A DNA stretch of 64,000 bases from Lentimicrobium saccharophilum. GTDB lineage: Bacteria; Bacteroidota; Bacteroidia; Bacteroidales; Lentimicrobiaceae. A model generated the notes under the pieces. The model did not search any database and was not told the origin of the DNA. It was given only the letters and a program-made list of their open reading frames with translations. The position numbers were made by a program, and so were the translations under genes. Position 1 is the stretch's first letter. Each line of letters starts with the position of its first letter. The DNA lies in contig NZ_DF968182.1 of the NCBI RefSeq assembly GCF_001192835.1, forward strand, positions 566,349-630,348, written 5' to 3'. This document shows, piece after piece, positions 54,707 through 64,000 of this stretch.

Positions 54707-56470
54707 ATGAAACAATTTTTCAGAATCCAATGGGCCATGCTGCTGTTGCTGGCAATCAGCCAGCTTACGGCATGCAAAAAGGACAAAGAGGATGATGTGA
54801 TTGCCAGTTTTACCTATAAGGTTGACGAGGCTGACTTCCGTAAAGTTGCGTTCAAAAGTTATGCGAACGCGATCAATGAAGCACCGGAAATCACCTGGGA
54901 TTTTGGCGATAATACCACTTTGCCGGGCGAAACTGAACCTGTTCATACGTATCAGGCTGAGGGCGTGTATACTGTAACGCTGACAGCTACCGCTTCGAAC
55001 GGGGCAAAAGATGTGTACACAGTGCAGGTTGTAATTGCCGATCCGGATGTTGAACTCGCCAAGCTGGTGGGAGCCACGGAGAAAACATGGAAACTGCTGC
55101 GTGATGTAAGTACGGGAAGGTATCCGCTTGAGGTGGGGCCTGCAAATTTCTCCTCCATCTGGTGGGCAATGGGTCGTCAGAACGATGAGCTGGCCAACCG
55201 TCCCTGTATGCTGAACGATGAATGGATATTCAGGCGCGGCGGTGAGATGGAGTTTGACTCCAAGGGCGATTACTGGGCAGAAGGCGGTATATTTTTCCCT
55301 TCGAATATCTGTGCCTCCACCGACCAGATGGTCGGCCTGAGTGGTGAGGATCTTTCGGCCTGGGGCAGTGGTGTCCACAGTTTTGAGCTCACATCGGGAG
55401 ATCAGCCTACCCTGAAAGTGATCGGCCTTGGCGCCTTTATCGGTCTGTCGAAGGTAGCAACGGATGCTGAAGTACGTGTACCTCAGCAGTCGGTTACCTA
55501 TAGTATCATCAAACTCACTGACGGACCTGTGGATACCCTGATCCTTCAGACCTCCTATATGACTGGCGGAACAGCGCCCCAGCCAGCCTACTGGCGTTTT
55601 GTACTGGTGCATTATGACAATCCGCTTGATGAGCCGCCCATACCCGGCCCTGCACCCACGGCTGAGTTCTCGTTTACAGCTAGCGGGCGCACCATCACTG
55701 TTACCAACACTTCTACCCTCGCCGATTCCTATTTGTGGGAGTTCGGCGACGGACAGACCTCAACCGAGAACAATCCGGTGCATAACTATGCTACTGACGG
55801 TGCCTTCAACATCAAACTTACGGCCACCAATGCCAATGGTTTCAGTACGGCAATGAAATTCCATTTTATTTCAAAGGAAGGTATTGTGGCAACAGATATT
55901 CAGGGTGGCGCGTGGAAGGTCAGGCTGGATGAGAAATCCATTTTTGTCGGGCCTGACATGGCCAGCGACGGATGGTGGAGTTTGCCGCTCTCGTATCTCG
56001 ACGGATCATCGACCGGTACAGATGACTGGTCGTGTATTGCCAATGATGAGTTTATTTTCAGCGCCGGCAGTGTTTACGAGTACAAGACCAACGGCGATGC
56101 CCGCAACGACGGATATTTCGGCGGAACAAACGGATGTATTTCGGATGATGAGATTGCTGCCAGCGGCAACGGGGCAGCTTTCGGCAGTGGCGTTCATACC
56201 TGGGCGTTCACCCCTGCCTCGGGCAGCGACAGGGCAAAGATTACCCTGACCAACGGGGCCAACAGAGCCGCCTTTATAGGATTTTATAAAGGTTATTTTG
56301 GCGGTGAAAACCTGAATGCTTCCGACCCGCCTAACGGAGGCAATTCCACAAACACTTACGAGGTGGTGGGATATGCCAGCACAGGTTCAAAGGAATATCT
56401 CTTTGTGACTGTGGATGTTTCGGCCGCGCATGATGGAAGTTCCTCGTGGTCGGCTGTGCTTGAGCGTTAG
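54707..56470 (+). CDS. PKD-domain lipoprotein, probable surface glycan-binding protein
   Basis: 587 residues, lipobox LTAC (Cys23), then KKDKEDD. It is built as a duplicated unit. Each half has a PKD domain (about 32-112 with WDFGDNTT; about 318-392 with WEFGDGQTS) followed by a module of about 180 residues with matching landmarks: a CMLNDEWIF/CIANDEFIF strand, a Gly-rich segment, and GSGVHSFELTSG/GSGVHTWAFTPASG. The second module recurs in Bacteroidota lipoproteins beside SusCD pairs. It probably binds the glycan at the cell surface and feeds SusCD. It is first in the locus, 40 nt upstream of susC. Confidence 0.83.
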   Translation: MKQFFRIQWAMLLLLAISQLTACKKDKEDDVIASFTYKVDEADFRKVAFKSYANAINEAPEITWDFGDNTTLPGETEPVHTYQAEGVYTVTLTATASNGAKDVYTVQVVIADPDVELAKLVGATEKTWKLLRDVSTGRYPLEVGPANFSSIWWAMGRQNDELANRPCMLNDEWIFRRGGEMEFDSKGDYWAEGGIFFPSNICASTDQMVGLSGEDLSAWGSGVHSFELTSGDQPTLKVIGLGAFIGLSKVATDAEVRVPQQSVTYSIIKLTDGPVDTLILQTSYMTGGTAPQPAYWRFVLVHYDNPLDEPPIPGPAPTAEFSFTASGRTITVTNTSTLADSYLWEFGDGQTSTENNPVHNYATDGAFNIKLTATNANGFSTAMKFHFISKEGIVATDIQGGAWKVRLDEKSIFVGPDMASDGWWSLPLSYLDGSSTGTDDWSCIANDEFIFSAGSVYEYKTNGDARNDGYFGGTNGCISDDEIAASGNGAAFGSGVHTWAFTPASGSDRAKITLTNGANRAAFIGFYKGYFGGENLNASDPPNGGNSTNTYEVVGYASTGSKEYLFVTVDVSAAHDGSSSWSAVLER

Positions 56471-56510
56471 GGTCAGGATAACCTCTTAAAAATCTGAAAA
56501 AAACAAATTC

Positions 56511-59468
56511 ATGAAGTTAAAAGAAAAGGTTATGAATAAGCTACTGCTGATTATATCATTTACCCTTGCCTCGTTGTTTGCATTTTCGCAAGGCAGGCCT
56601 TTGACAGGGAAAGTTACCGATGCCGGCGGGCAGGGACTGCCGGGTGTTACCGTTCTGATTAAAGGGACGGCTACAGGCACAACTACTGATATCAATGGTA
56701 ATTACAGCCTGAATGTGGAGAACGGCAAGACCCTTGTATTCAGTTTTATGGGTTTTGTCAGTCAGGAAATTATCTATTCCGGACAGGGAGTCATCAACAT
56801 CACGCTTGCCGAGGACAGCAAATTGCTAGACGAGGTGGTGGTAGTAGGATACGGTGTTCAGCGAAAGAAAGACATTACCACGGCTGTGGCGGTGGTGGAT
56901 GACAAGGCGCTGAAAGACCGTCCCATTGTCACGGTGGCCCAGGCATTGCAGGGAAAAGCTGCCGGTGTGCAGGTCACCCAGCCTTCGGGGAAGCCGGGCA
57001 GCGGACTGGCCGTGCGTGTACGCGGCGCCACTTCGGTACTGGCAGGCAATGAGCCGGCCTATATTGTTGACGGTATCCGTACAACGGATATCAACGGGCT
57101 GAATCCCAACGACATTGAGTCGATGACCATTCTGAAAGATGCCTCCGCGGCAGCCATCTACGGTGCCGCCGCCGCCAACGGCGTGGTGCTGATCACCACC
57201 AAAAGGGGAAGTGCCGACAAGCCGGTGATTTCGTTTAATACTTACTTCGGATTCTCAACACTCCGGAAAAACATAGATGTACTCAATACCCGGCAATACA
57301 GGGATCTGATGAATGACATCGGTATTGCCTATGATCCGACATGGACCCGGTTCGGCGACTGGACCGATGAGACCTTCGGAACCGGATATCAGCAGTCGTA
57401 CCAGGCTTCTTTTTCGGGCGGAAATGAAAAGAGCCGCTATTTTGTATCAGGAGGTTATCTGACCGAGCAGGGGATGGTAAAACCGGCCCGTTTCGACCGT
57501 TATACCTTCAGGATGAACCTCGACAACGAAATCAGGTCATGGTTCAAGTTGAAGACCAGCCTTTCGGCCTGGACGATTGACTCCAAAGACACGCCCGACA
57601 ATGCCAGCTCGGGAAGGGGCGGGGTGATAATGAGTGCCCTGAATACGCCTCCTTTTCTGAATGTTTACAAGCAGGACGGCAGTGGCTGGTTCGACCCGAA
57701 TCCTTTCCAGCCCTCATGGGAAAACCCTGTTGCCTACATGCAGGGGCCTGATCAGCTGACCCGCGACAATAAGGTGCTGGGTACGGTGGAGGCCGAAATA
57801 AATCTGGCCAAGGGCCTTAAGTTCCGTTCAAGCGCAGGTGCCGATATCACCAGCCACCGCTGGGATTATTACCTGGATCCGCTGCGCACGAATTACGGTA
57901 GGCAGAACAATGGAATAGGGCAGTCGGACAACTCTAACCATATGGTGATTCAGATCGAGAACCTTTTTGACTATACCGTGAAAACCGGTGAGCATACTAT
58001 CTCAGCCCTTGTCGGAAATACGCTTATAAAATACGAAGGCCGGGGAACCTACATAGAAGGGAAAGATTTCCCGGAAGACACCAATGTGAAAGACCTCTGG
58101 GCTGCCAATCAAATCAGTACCGGCGGTACCTGGCATAATGCAAATTCAAGTGTTTCGTTCTTTGGAAGGCTGAATTACGATTTCGGCGGCAGGTATTATG
58201 CTACCTTCTCGTTTCGGCGCGACGGAAGTTCCAAGCTGGTGAACAAATGGAGGACTATGCCGGGTGTTTCAGCAGGTTACCGGCTCTCTTCTGCTCCCTT
58301 TATGCAGAAATTCACCTTTATAGATGACCTTAAAATCCGCGGGGGATACGGGGTTACCGGAAATTTCCAGGGTTTGAGCGATCAGGCGGCTTTTGCCCTT
58401 TGGTCATATTACCGCCGCGATCCAACGGATCCTCTGTCAGGCCCCGGTATCTACCAGTTGAGCTACGGAAACCCCGACCTGAAATGGGAAACCACGCGAC
58501 AGACAAATCTCGGACTTGACCTGACCATGTTTGATGGAAAGGTATTGTTCACATTTGATGCATATCATAAACAGACGGTGGATGTTTTGCTGAATGTACA
58601 ACTCACCAGCTCACTTCCGGTTTCTTCCATCCTGACCAATGCCGGAGAGATTATCAATAAAGGTCTTGAATTCAGTCTGAATACAGTCAACATCGACAAC
58701 CGCGAACTCAACTGGACCACCGAGTTTAACCTTTCCTTCAACAAAAATGAAGTTGCGAATCTCAAATATACGCCAGTCTATTATTTTGGAAGTATATACA
58801 GCAACAATGAGTTTGCTTCAAGGGTGAAAGTGGGTGATCCGCTGGGAACATTTTACGGTTATGTTTCAGAGGGGGTGAATCCTGAAACAGGAGATATTAT
58901 GTACAAGGATGTGAACAACAACGGGATCTTTGATCCCGGCGACCGTACCGTAATTGGTTATGGAATGCCTAAGGTAACGTTTGGATTCACAAATAATCTG
59001 GTTTATAAGGATTTCAGTCTGAATCTCTTCTTCCAGGGTTCGTACGGGAATGACATTTTCAATGCTACCCGTATCGATCTTGAGGGGATGTTCGACAGCA
59101 AAAACCAGTCGGTGGCCGTGCTCGACCGCTGGACACCGGAGAACCCAAATACCGATATCCCCAGGGCAGTTGGCGGAGGAAACGTAGATAACGTCAGGAA
59201 CTCCACCCGTTTTATTGAGGATGGTTCCTATCTCAGGCTGAAATCGGCTACCCTGTCATACAATGTGCTGAAAAATAATGCCAAAGTCAGTTTTGTGAAA
59301 AACCTGGCAATCTATGTTACTGCACAGAACCTTTTCACCATCACCAATTATTCAGGATTTGACCCTGAGGTGAATGCATACGGAAACAGCGCCGTGGAAG
59401 TAGGAATTGACTATGGCACCTATCCGCAGTCGCGCACCTTTGTTTTTGGCGTAAATGTTGAATTTTAA
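56511..59468 (+). CDS. SusC/RagA-family TonB-linked outer-membrane protein
   Basis: 985 residues (ATG 56511; a second ATG at 56532 is also possible). Signal peptide ending FAFSQ. CarboxypepD_reg-like domain (about 28-105, LTGKVTDAGGQGLPGVTVLI). TonB box DEVVVVGYG near 111. Plug domain (about 120-230) with VRVRGATSVLAGNEPAYIVDGI and KDASAAAIYGAAAANGVVLI. The 22-strand barrel ends in TFVFGVNVEF. It imports oligosaccharides through the outer membrane with energy from TonB. SusD follows 11 nt later. Confidence 0.97.
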   Translation: MKLKEKVMNKLLLIISFTLASLFAFSQGRPLTGKVTDAGGQGLPGVTVLIKGTATGTTTDINGNYSLNVENGKTLVFSFMGFVSQEIIYSGQGVINITLAEDSKLLDEVVVVGYGVQRKKDITTAVAVVDDKALKDRPIVTVAQALQGKAAGVQVTQPSGKPGSGLAVRVRGATSVLAGNEPAYIVDGIRTTDINGLNPNDIESMTILKDASAAAIYGAAAANGVVLITTKRGSADKPVISFNTYFGFSTLRKNIDVLNTRQYRDLMNDIGIAYDPTWTRFGDWTDETFGTGYQQSYQASFSGGNEKSRYFVSGGYLTEQGMVKPARFDRYTFRMNLDNEIRSWFKLKTSLSAWTIDSKDTPDNASSGRGGVIMSALNTPPFLNVYKQDGSGWFDPNPFQPSWENPVAYMQGPDQLTRDNKVLGTVEAEINLAKGLKFRSSAGADITSHRWDYYLDPLRTNYGRQNNGIGQSDNSNHMVIQIENLFDYTVKTGEHTISALVGNTLIKYEGRGTYIEGKDFPEDTNVKDLWAANQISTGGTWHNANSSVSFFGRLNYDFGGRYYATFSFRRDGSSKLVNKWRTMPGVSAGYRLSSAPFMQKFTFIDDLKIRGGYGVTGNFQGLSDQAAFALWSYYRRDPTDPLSGPGIYQLSYGNPDLKWETTRQTNLGLDLTMFDGKVLFTFDAYHKQTVDVLLNVQLTSSLPVSSILTNAGEIINKGLEFSLNTVNIDNRELNWTTEFNLSFNKNEVANLKYTPVYYFGSIYSNNEFASRVKVGDPLGTFYGYVSEGVNPETGDIMYKDVNNNGIFDPGDRTVIGYGMPKVTFGFTNNLVYKDFSLNLFFQGSYGNDIFNATRIDLEGMFDSKNQSVAVLDRWTPENPNTDIPRAVGGGNVDNVRNSTRFIEDGSYLRLKSATLSYNVLKNNAKVSFVKNLAIYVTAQNLFTITNYSGFDPEVNAYGNSAVEVGIDYGTYPQSRTFVFGVNVEF

Positions 59469-59479
59469 AACGTTGAATT

Positions 59480-60940
59480 ATGAAAAACATATTTAAATAC
59501 AGCCTGTTTCTGTCGTTTGCCCTGGCTCTGGCATCCTGCGAAAAGTTTCTGGATATTGAACCCACAGGCAATTCCATTTTTATTGAAGAGCGGGGCGACA
59601 CCATCTTCAGGACCGCCAATGAGGCGGAAGCTGCGCTTAGTGCTGTTTACGGCGATTTTCAGAATGAATACTGGCAGCTCGACTGGCTGGTCAACGGCGA
59701 TGCGCAATCGGACGACGCTTATGCCGGAGCTGATAACCCTTCCAATTTCCAGATTGATGATTACCGGATTGTGGCCACCAATTCCAATGTAAGCCGCGAC
59801 TGGGCTTATTTGTATCAAACCATCGGGAAGGCCAATCTGCTCATCAACAATGTTGAAGTAACGCCCGATGCCTCTTTCAGCGAACAGCGCAAAAAGGAAA
59901 TAAAGGGTGAAGCATCTTTTGTCAGGGCGGTGATGTACTTTGAAGCCGTTCAGCTCTGGGGCGATGTTCCGCTGCAATTGAAAGAGGTTACCAGTGTGAG
60001 TGCCGCGGAGCTGGATGAAATTTATCCCCAGCTTTATCCCGAGCGCAAACCCATGGCCGAAGTATATGAGCAGATTATTGCTGACCTGGAATATGCCCTG
60101 GCCAATGTTAAAACAACCCAGCCCCACAAGGGCTTTGCGACCAAAGGTGCGGCCAATGCCTACCTGGCGAAAGTCTACGCCACCATTGAACCGAAAGATT
60201 ACAACAAAGTAGTGGAATATTGCGATGCGGTGATTGCCGGGGGCTATTCGCTGCTGCCCGAATTCGACATGCTCTGGAATAATGAGAATGAGAACTCCCC
60301 GGAATCCATCTTTGAGGTGAATTATGCAGGTACCGCCAGCGATGCCAACTGGGGTTCCAGCATGTTCAGGGGCACCGACTGGAAGAAGTTCAATATTCCA
60401 TCCAATGATCTGGTGAAGGCTTTTGACGATGAGAATGATATGATCCGCAAAAATGCTTCAATATCATTTGAAGATGTAACCGGTAAGTGGTCGGATGCCA
60501 ACTGGCCGGCCAATAGTTATCCGTTTATGAACAAATACCGGATCATCACCTGGCCGAGTCCTCAGAATTATATCCTGGTAAGACTGGCGGATATTATACT
60601 GCTAAAGGCTGAAGCGCTGAATGAACTGGGCGATGTGAACGGCGCTGCCCAACTGGTAAATCAGATCCGTGGCCGTGCAGACCTGCCGGATACCCAGGCT
60701 TCGACTCAAGAGGCGATGCGGTTGGCTATAGAGAAGGAACGCCGCCTGGAGCTGGCTTTTGAAGGCAAGCGCTGGTTTGACCTGAAACGCACCGGAAGGG
60801 CCATAGAGGTGATCAACAACGCCATCGGACCCGACGGGAATAAGTTCGGATACAACCTGACGCAAAACGGCCTGTTGTGGCCCATCCCGCAATCGGAACT
60901 GGATAAGAATGAACTGCTGACCCAGAACCCGGGTTACTGA
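59480..60940 (+). CDS. SusD/RagB-family glycan-binding lipoprotein
   Basis: 486 residues, lipobox LASC (Cys20) and the usual EKFLDIEPTG start. Helical TPR-like core and the SusD C-terminal signature LVNQIRGRADLPD, RLAIEKERRLELAFEGKRWFDLKRTGRA and LWPIPQSELDKN. It forms the lid over SusC at the cell surface. Confidence 0.97.
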   Translation: MKNIFKYSLFLSFALALASCEKFLDIEPTGNSIFIEERGDTIFRTANEAEAALSAVYGDFQNEYWQLDWLVNGDAQSDDAYAGADNPSNFQIDDYRIVATNSNVSRDWAYLYQTIGKANLLINNVEVTPDASFSEQRKKEIKGEASFVRAVMYFEAVQLWGDVPLQLKEVTSVSAAELDEIYPQLYPERKPMAEVYEQIIADLEYALANVKTTQPHKGFATKGAANAYLAKVYATIEPKDYNKVVEYCDAVIAGGYSLLPEFDMLWNNENENSPESIFEVNYAGTASDANWGSSMFRGTDWKKFNIPSNDLVKAFDDENDMIRKNASISFEDVTGKWSDANWPANSYPFMNKYRIITWPSPQNYILVRLADIILLKAEALNELGDVNGAAQLVNQIRGRADLPDTQASTQEAMRLAIEKERRLELAFEGKRWFDLKRTGRAIEVINNAIGPDGNKFGYNLTQNGLLWPIPQSELDKNELLTQNPGY

Positions 60941-60945
60941 TCTGA

Positions 60946-61020
60946 GATCCGGATTTTTGCCGGATCATCCAGGCTCAAATAACAACCACGCCGGGGCGCG
61001 TCTTTTACCGGATGCGCCCC
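60946..61020 (+). terminator. Two hairpins between susD and the GH30 gene
   Basis: GATCCGG/CCGGATC (60946-60952 with 60960-60966, loop atttttg) and GGGGCGC/GCGCCCC (60993-60999 with 61014-61020, extendable to 10 bp with one wobble). Neither has a following T-run, so they may lower downstream transcription or protect the susCD message rather than stop transcription fully. Confidence 0.45.
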
Positions 61021-61101
61021 TGTTTACGGTTGCCCGGTGGTTGCCGGGAACGCATGATTTCCTGTGAATTGTCGTTTAACTGTTGTTTAAAGATTACTGA
61101 G

Positions 61102-62565
61102 ATGAAATCTGAAAGAAGCAAACTGCCGGTAATACTGATTTTAGTTATCCTGCTTTCGACGGGAGTGACCGCCTGCACCAAGAAGGATAAACCCAAACCT
61201 GAAGAACCCGGGCCGGGAAACAGCGTAAAATCATGGGTAACCACCGGCGACCGTGCGCAATTGCTGGCAGCAGGCAGGGAGATTTCCTTTATCAGCAGCG
61301 TCCCTGCCGGGCAGGCTGTGCTCAGGATCGACACCGCCATTACCTATCAGGAAGTGGAAGGCTACGGCGCCGCACTCACGGGTTCTTCGGCCTGGCTGAT
61401 CAACCGCAAGTTAACGCCACAGACAAGACAGGCACTGTTGAATGAACTGTTTGACCCTGAAGCCGGGATTGGTATTTCTTACCTCCGGCTGACTATGGGC
61501 GCTTCCGATTTTTCGCTTTCCGACTTTACCTACAATGATTTGCCGGCCGGTCAGACGGATTTCGGATTGAATAATTTTTCGCTTTCCCAGGACAGGGATG
61601 ATGTGATTCCGGTGATGAAAGAGATCCTTCAAATATCTCCGGATCTCAGCATACTGGGATCTCCCTGGAGTCCGCCGGCATGGATGAAAACCAACGGCAA
61701 GCTGGCGGGCGGAAAGCTGAAGACAGATTGTTACCCTGTATATGCCGAATATTTTGTCAGGTATATCCGGGCGATGGCGGAAGAAGGCATTACAATTGAC
61801 GCGGTGACGATACAGAATGAGCCCCTGCATTTTACGGCCAATTATCCGTGTATGCAGATGCAGGCGGGAGAGCAGCTTCAGTTTATTAAAAACAACCTGG
61901 GACCGGTGTTTGCCGCTGAGGGTATATCCACAAGAATCATCACTTACGACCATAACTGGGACCGGCCCGATTATCCCATTACCATTCTGGATGATCCTGA
62001 CGCCAGGCAATATGTGGCAGGTTCGGCCTTTCACGCTTATGCCGGGGATGTGTCGGCCATGGGAACGGTACATCAGGCCCATCCCGACAAGGCGCTGTAT
62101 TTTACAGAAATTTCCGGTGGTGCCTGGGCTACCGATTTTGCCGGCAACCTGATGTGGAATATGCGAAACATCTTTATCGGAACCGCCCGTAACTGGTCGA
62201 AGAACGCGCTGCTCTGGAACCTGGCCCTGGATGAAAATTACGGGCCGCAGAACAACGGGTGCAACAACTGCCGGGGTGTGATTACCATCAATTCGGTAAC
62301 GGGAGAAATCACCCGGAATGAGGAGTATTATGCCATCGCCCATTTTTCGAAATTCGTTCGTCCCGGAGCGCGCAGAATCAGCGGGAATCTGCCGCAATCG
62401 GCGGGTGATGCCGGGGTGGTAGCGTTTCAGAACGCCGATGGCTCGAAGGTGCTGATTGCCGCAAATTACAGCGGCGATGCCGTGGGGTTTGCCGTAGAAC
62501 AGGGGCCGCAGATCTTCACCGTGAACCTGCCGGCAACTTCGGTTACCAGTTTTGTGTGGAAATAA
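61102..62565 (+). CDS. Glycoside hydrolase family 30 lipoprotein
   Basis: 487 residues from the ATG at 61102, which gives a proper lipoprotein signal (lipobox VTAC, Cys25). A longer frame from 61012 begins in the hairpin. GH30 barrel with VEGYGAALTGSSAWLI, YLRLTMGASDFS, SPWSPPAWMKTN, acid/base Glu240 (TIQNEPLHF) and nucleophile Glu336 (YFTEISGG), plus the side beta-domain to the end. This arrangement matches GH30 glucosylceramidase/endo-beta-1,6-glucanase groups (subfamilies 1 and 3). With SusCD and a lipoprotein, a beta-1,6-glucan target is a reasonable guess. The lipid anchor places it on the cell surface or in the periplasm. Confidence 0.9.
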   Translation: MKSERSKLPVILILVILLSTGVTACTKKDKPKPEEPGPGNSVKSWVTTGDRAQLLAAGREISFISSVPAGQAVLRIDTAITYQEVEGYGAALTGSSAWLINRKLTPQTRQALLNELFDPEAGIGISYLRLTMGASDFSLSDFTYNDLPAGQTDFGLNNFSLSQDRDDVIPVMKEILQISPDLSILGSPWSPPAWMKTNGKLAGGKLKTDCYPVYAEYFVRYIRAMAEEGITIDAVTIQNEPLHFTANYPCMQMQAGEQLQFIKNNLGPVFAAEGISTRIITYDHNWDRPDYPITILDDPDARQYVAGSAFHAYAGDVSAMGTVHQAHPDKALYFTEISGGAWATDFAGNLMWNMRNIFIGTARNWSKNALLWNLALDENYGPQNNGCNNCRGVITINSVTGEITRNEEYYAIAHFSKFVRPGARRISGNLPQSAGDAGVVAFQNADGSKVLIAANYSGDAVGFAVEQGPQIFTVNLPATSVTSFVWK

Positions 62566-62595
62566 TTAACCCCGGAAGTTCATCCCGGGGTTAAT
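62565..62595. terminator. Bidirectional hairpin between GH30 and DHS-like genes
   Basis: ATTAACCCCGG (62565-62575) pairs perfectly with CCGGGGTTAAT (62585-62595) around a 9-nt loop. It lies between convergent stop codons. T-runs are weak, but position and stem suit a shared terminator. Confidence 0.7.
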
Positions 62596-62633
62596 CCATT
62601 AATTATCAGTTAAATTGGCTGAAACGTCGAAAA

Positions 62634-63608
<975 letters not shown>

Positions 63609-63625
63609 GACAATGATTTTTTTTG

Positions 63626-63659
63626 CAAAGATAGGAAATGAAGTGAGAAGTGAGTCAAA
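63626..63659 (-). promoter_or_regulatory. Candidate promoter of the DHS-like gene
   Basis: The minus strand reads TTTG (complement of 63656-63659), 22 nt, then TATCTTTG (complement of 63626-63633), an exact -7 match 18 nt upstream of the start codon. Confidence 0.5.
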
Positions 63660-64000
63660 TCGGAGACAGGGGAGAAAAGGGCACGGAAGGGACGACCGTG
63701 CCAGCCTGGTAGAGAGTGAAGGGGAGAGGGAGGGAAGTAAGAAGTAAGAAGTATGAAGTAAGAAGTAGGTAGCAGGTAGTAAAAAGTAGGTGGAAAGTTG
63801 CAGGATTCACATGCAGGATGAAAAAATGAGAGGTTAAATGGAGGTTAGTAATTTATCACGGTTGCCGTTCAGCCGATGAGGGCTGGGTAAGTTGCTTCTA
63901 ACGGACATGAGCACTTGAACATCTTAACACCTTAATACCTGAACACGCTGGACGGGACGTTCCTGCCAGCCCGGTATTTGAAATTATGAAACGTAAAGTG
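63641..64000. repeat. Degenerate short-repeat region
   Basis: 63641-63800 holds many imperfect copies of GAAGTAAGAAGT and GTAGGTAGCAGGTAG. A second element appears twice: GACCGTGCCAGCCTGGTA (63694-63711) and GTTCCTGCCAGCCCGGTA (63959-63976). Between them lies CTTAACACCTTAATACCTGA. This is intergenic repeat material of the kind scattered in Bacteroidales genomes. A frame opening with MKRKV at 63986 may be the next gene's start but cannot be judged. Confidence 0.5.

Noticed and set aside
54701-55612. Open frame of 303 codons on the minus strand
   Set aside because: Antisense to the PKD lipoprotein gene; codon pattern and motifs support the plus strand only.
59465-60127. Open frame of 220 codons on the minus strand
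   Set aside because: Antisense to susD, which has a full family signature.
61411-62397. Open frame of 328 codons on the minus strand
   Set aside because: It lies fully antisense to the GH30 gene, whose catalytic motifs are clear. It has no family motif, no signal and no promoter-like element.

Overview
The window is about 64 kb from a Bacteroidota chromosome, most likely of Bacteroidales type. The evidence is a SusC/SusD pair, a T9SS-type C-terminal sorting domain, several outer-membrane TonB-type receptors, FtsX/MacB-like permeases, and repeated promoter-like motifs of the Bacteroidota type (TTTG, about 20 nt, TAnnTTTG) just upstream of genes. Genus cannot be fixed from sequence reading alone. 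No rRNA, tRNA, CRISPR array, IS element or prophage was seen.

Layout. 0-2.2 kb: a FucP-type sugar transporter followed by a truncated secreted protein (both minus strand). 2.2-8.8 kb: a compact six-gene sulfur-compound respiration module (octaheme c cytochrome, membrane cytochrome b, two rhodanese lipoproteins, an outer-membrane porin, a periplasmic two-domain rhodanese). It is divergent from a Crp/Fnr-type regulator, with a perfect FNR-type box between them. 8.8-21.7 kb: M14 peptidase, TonB-type receptor, a large one-piece sensor kinase, a dicarboxylate/amino-acid symporter, a BNR-repeat T9SS protein, a TetR-like regulator, a tRNA-dihydrouridine synthase and an NTF2-like protein. 21.7-26.7 kb: two FtsX-type permeases without an ATPase. 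26.9-36.5 kb: TPR protein, GH3 glucosidase with PA14 insert, sodium:solute symporter overlapping an alanine racemase, and phosphoglycerate kinase. 36.5-41.1 kb: a Zn-ribbon protein, a 32-residue lysine-rich peptide, three tandem 114-residue SSB paralogues, a lipocalin and a PIN-PhoH protein. 41.1-46.1 kb: RibD-like reductase, M28 peptidase, nitroreductase, and an NtrY/NtrC-type two-component pair. 46.4-50.9 kb: adaptor, ATPase and permease of a MacB-like exporter. 51.5-54.1 kb: arginine decarboxylase and an agmatinase-family protein with a lost metal ligand. 54.7-62.6 kb: a polysaccharide-utilisation locus (PKD lipoprotein, SusC, SusD, GH30). 62.6-63.6 kb: a deoxyhypusine-synthase-family enzyme. 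The last 390 bases are degenerate repeats.

How the parts fit. The sulfur module looks like an anaerobically controlled electron-transfer chain to an oxidised sulfur compound, with extracytoplasmic rhodaneses handling sulfane sulfur; the substrate is inferred from family only. The PUL (SusCD, GH30) and perhaps the separate GH3 fit breakdown of a beta-glucan, possibly beta-1,6-linked. A near-identical 24-nt element containing a 15-bp inverted repeat occurs about 240-265 bp upstream of both the PUL and the distant sugar transporter, so the two loci, 52 kb apart, probably belong to one regulon. The polyamine genes (decarboxylase, agmatinase homologue, DHS-like) flank the PUL.
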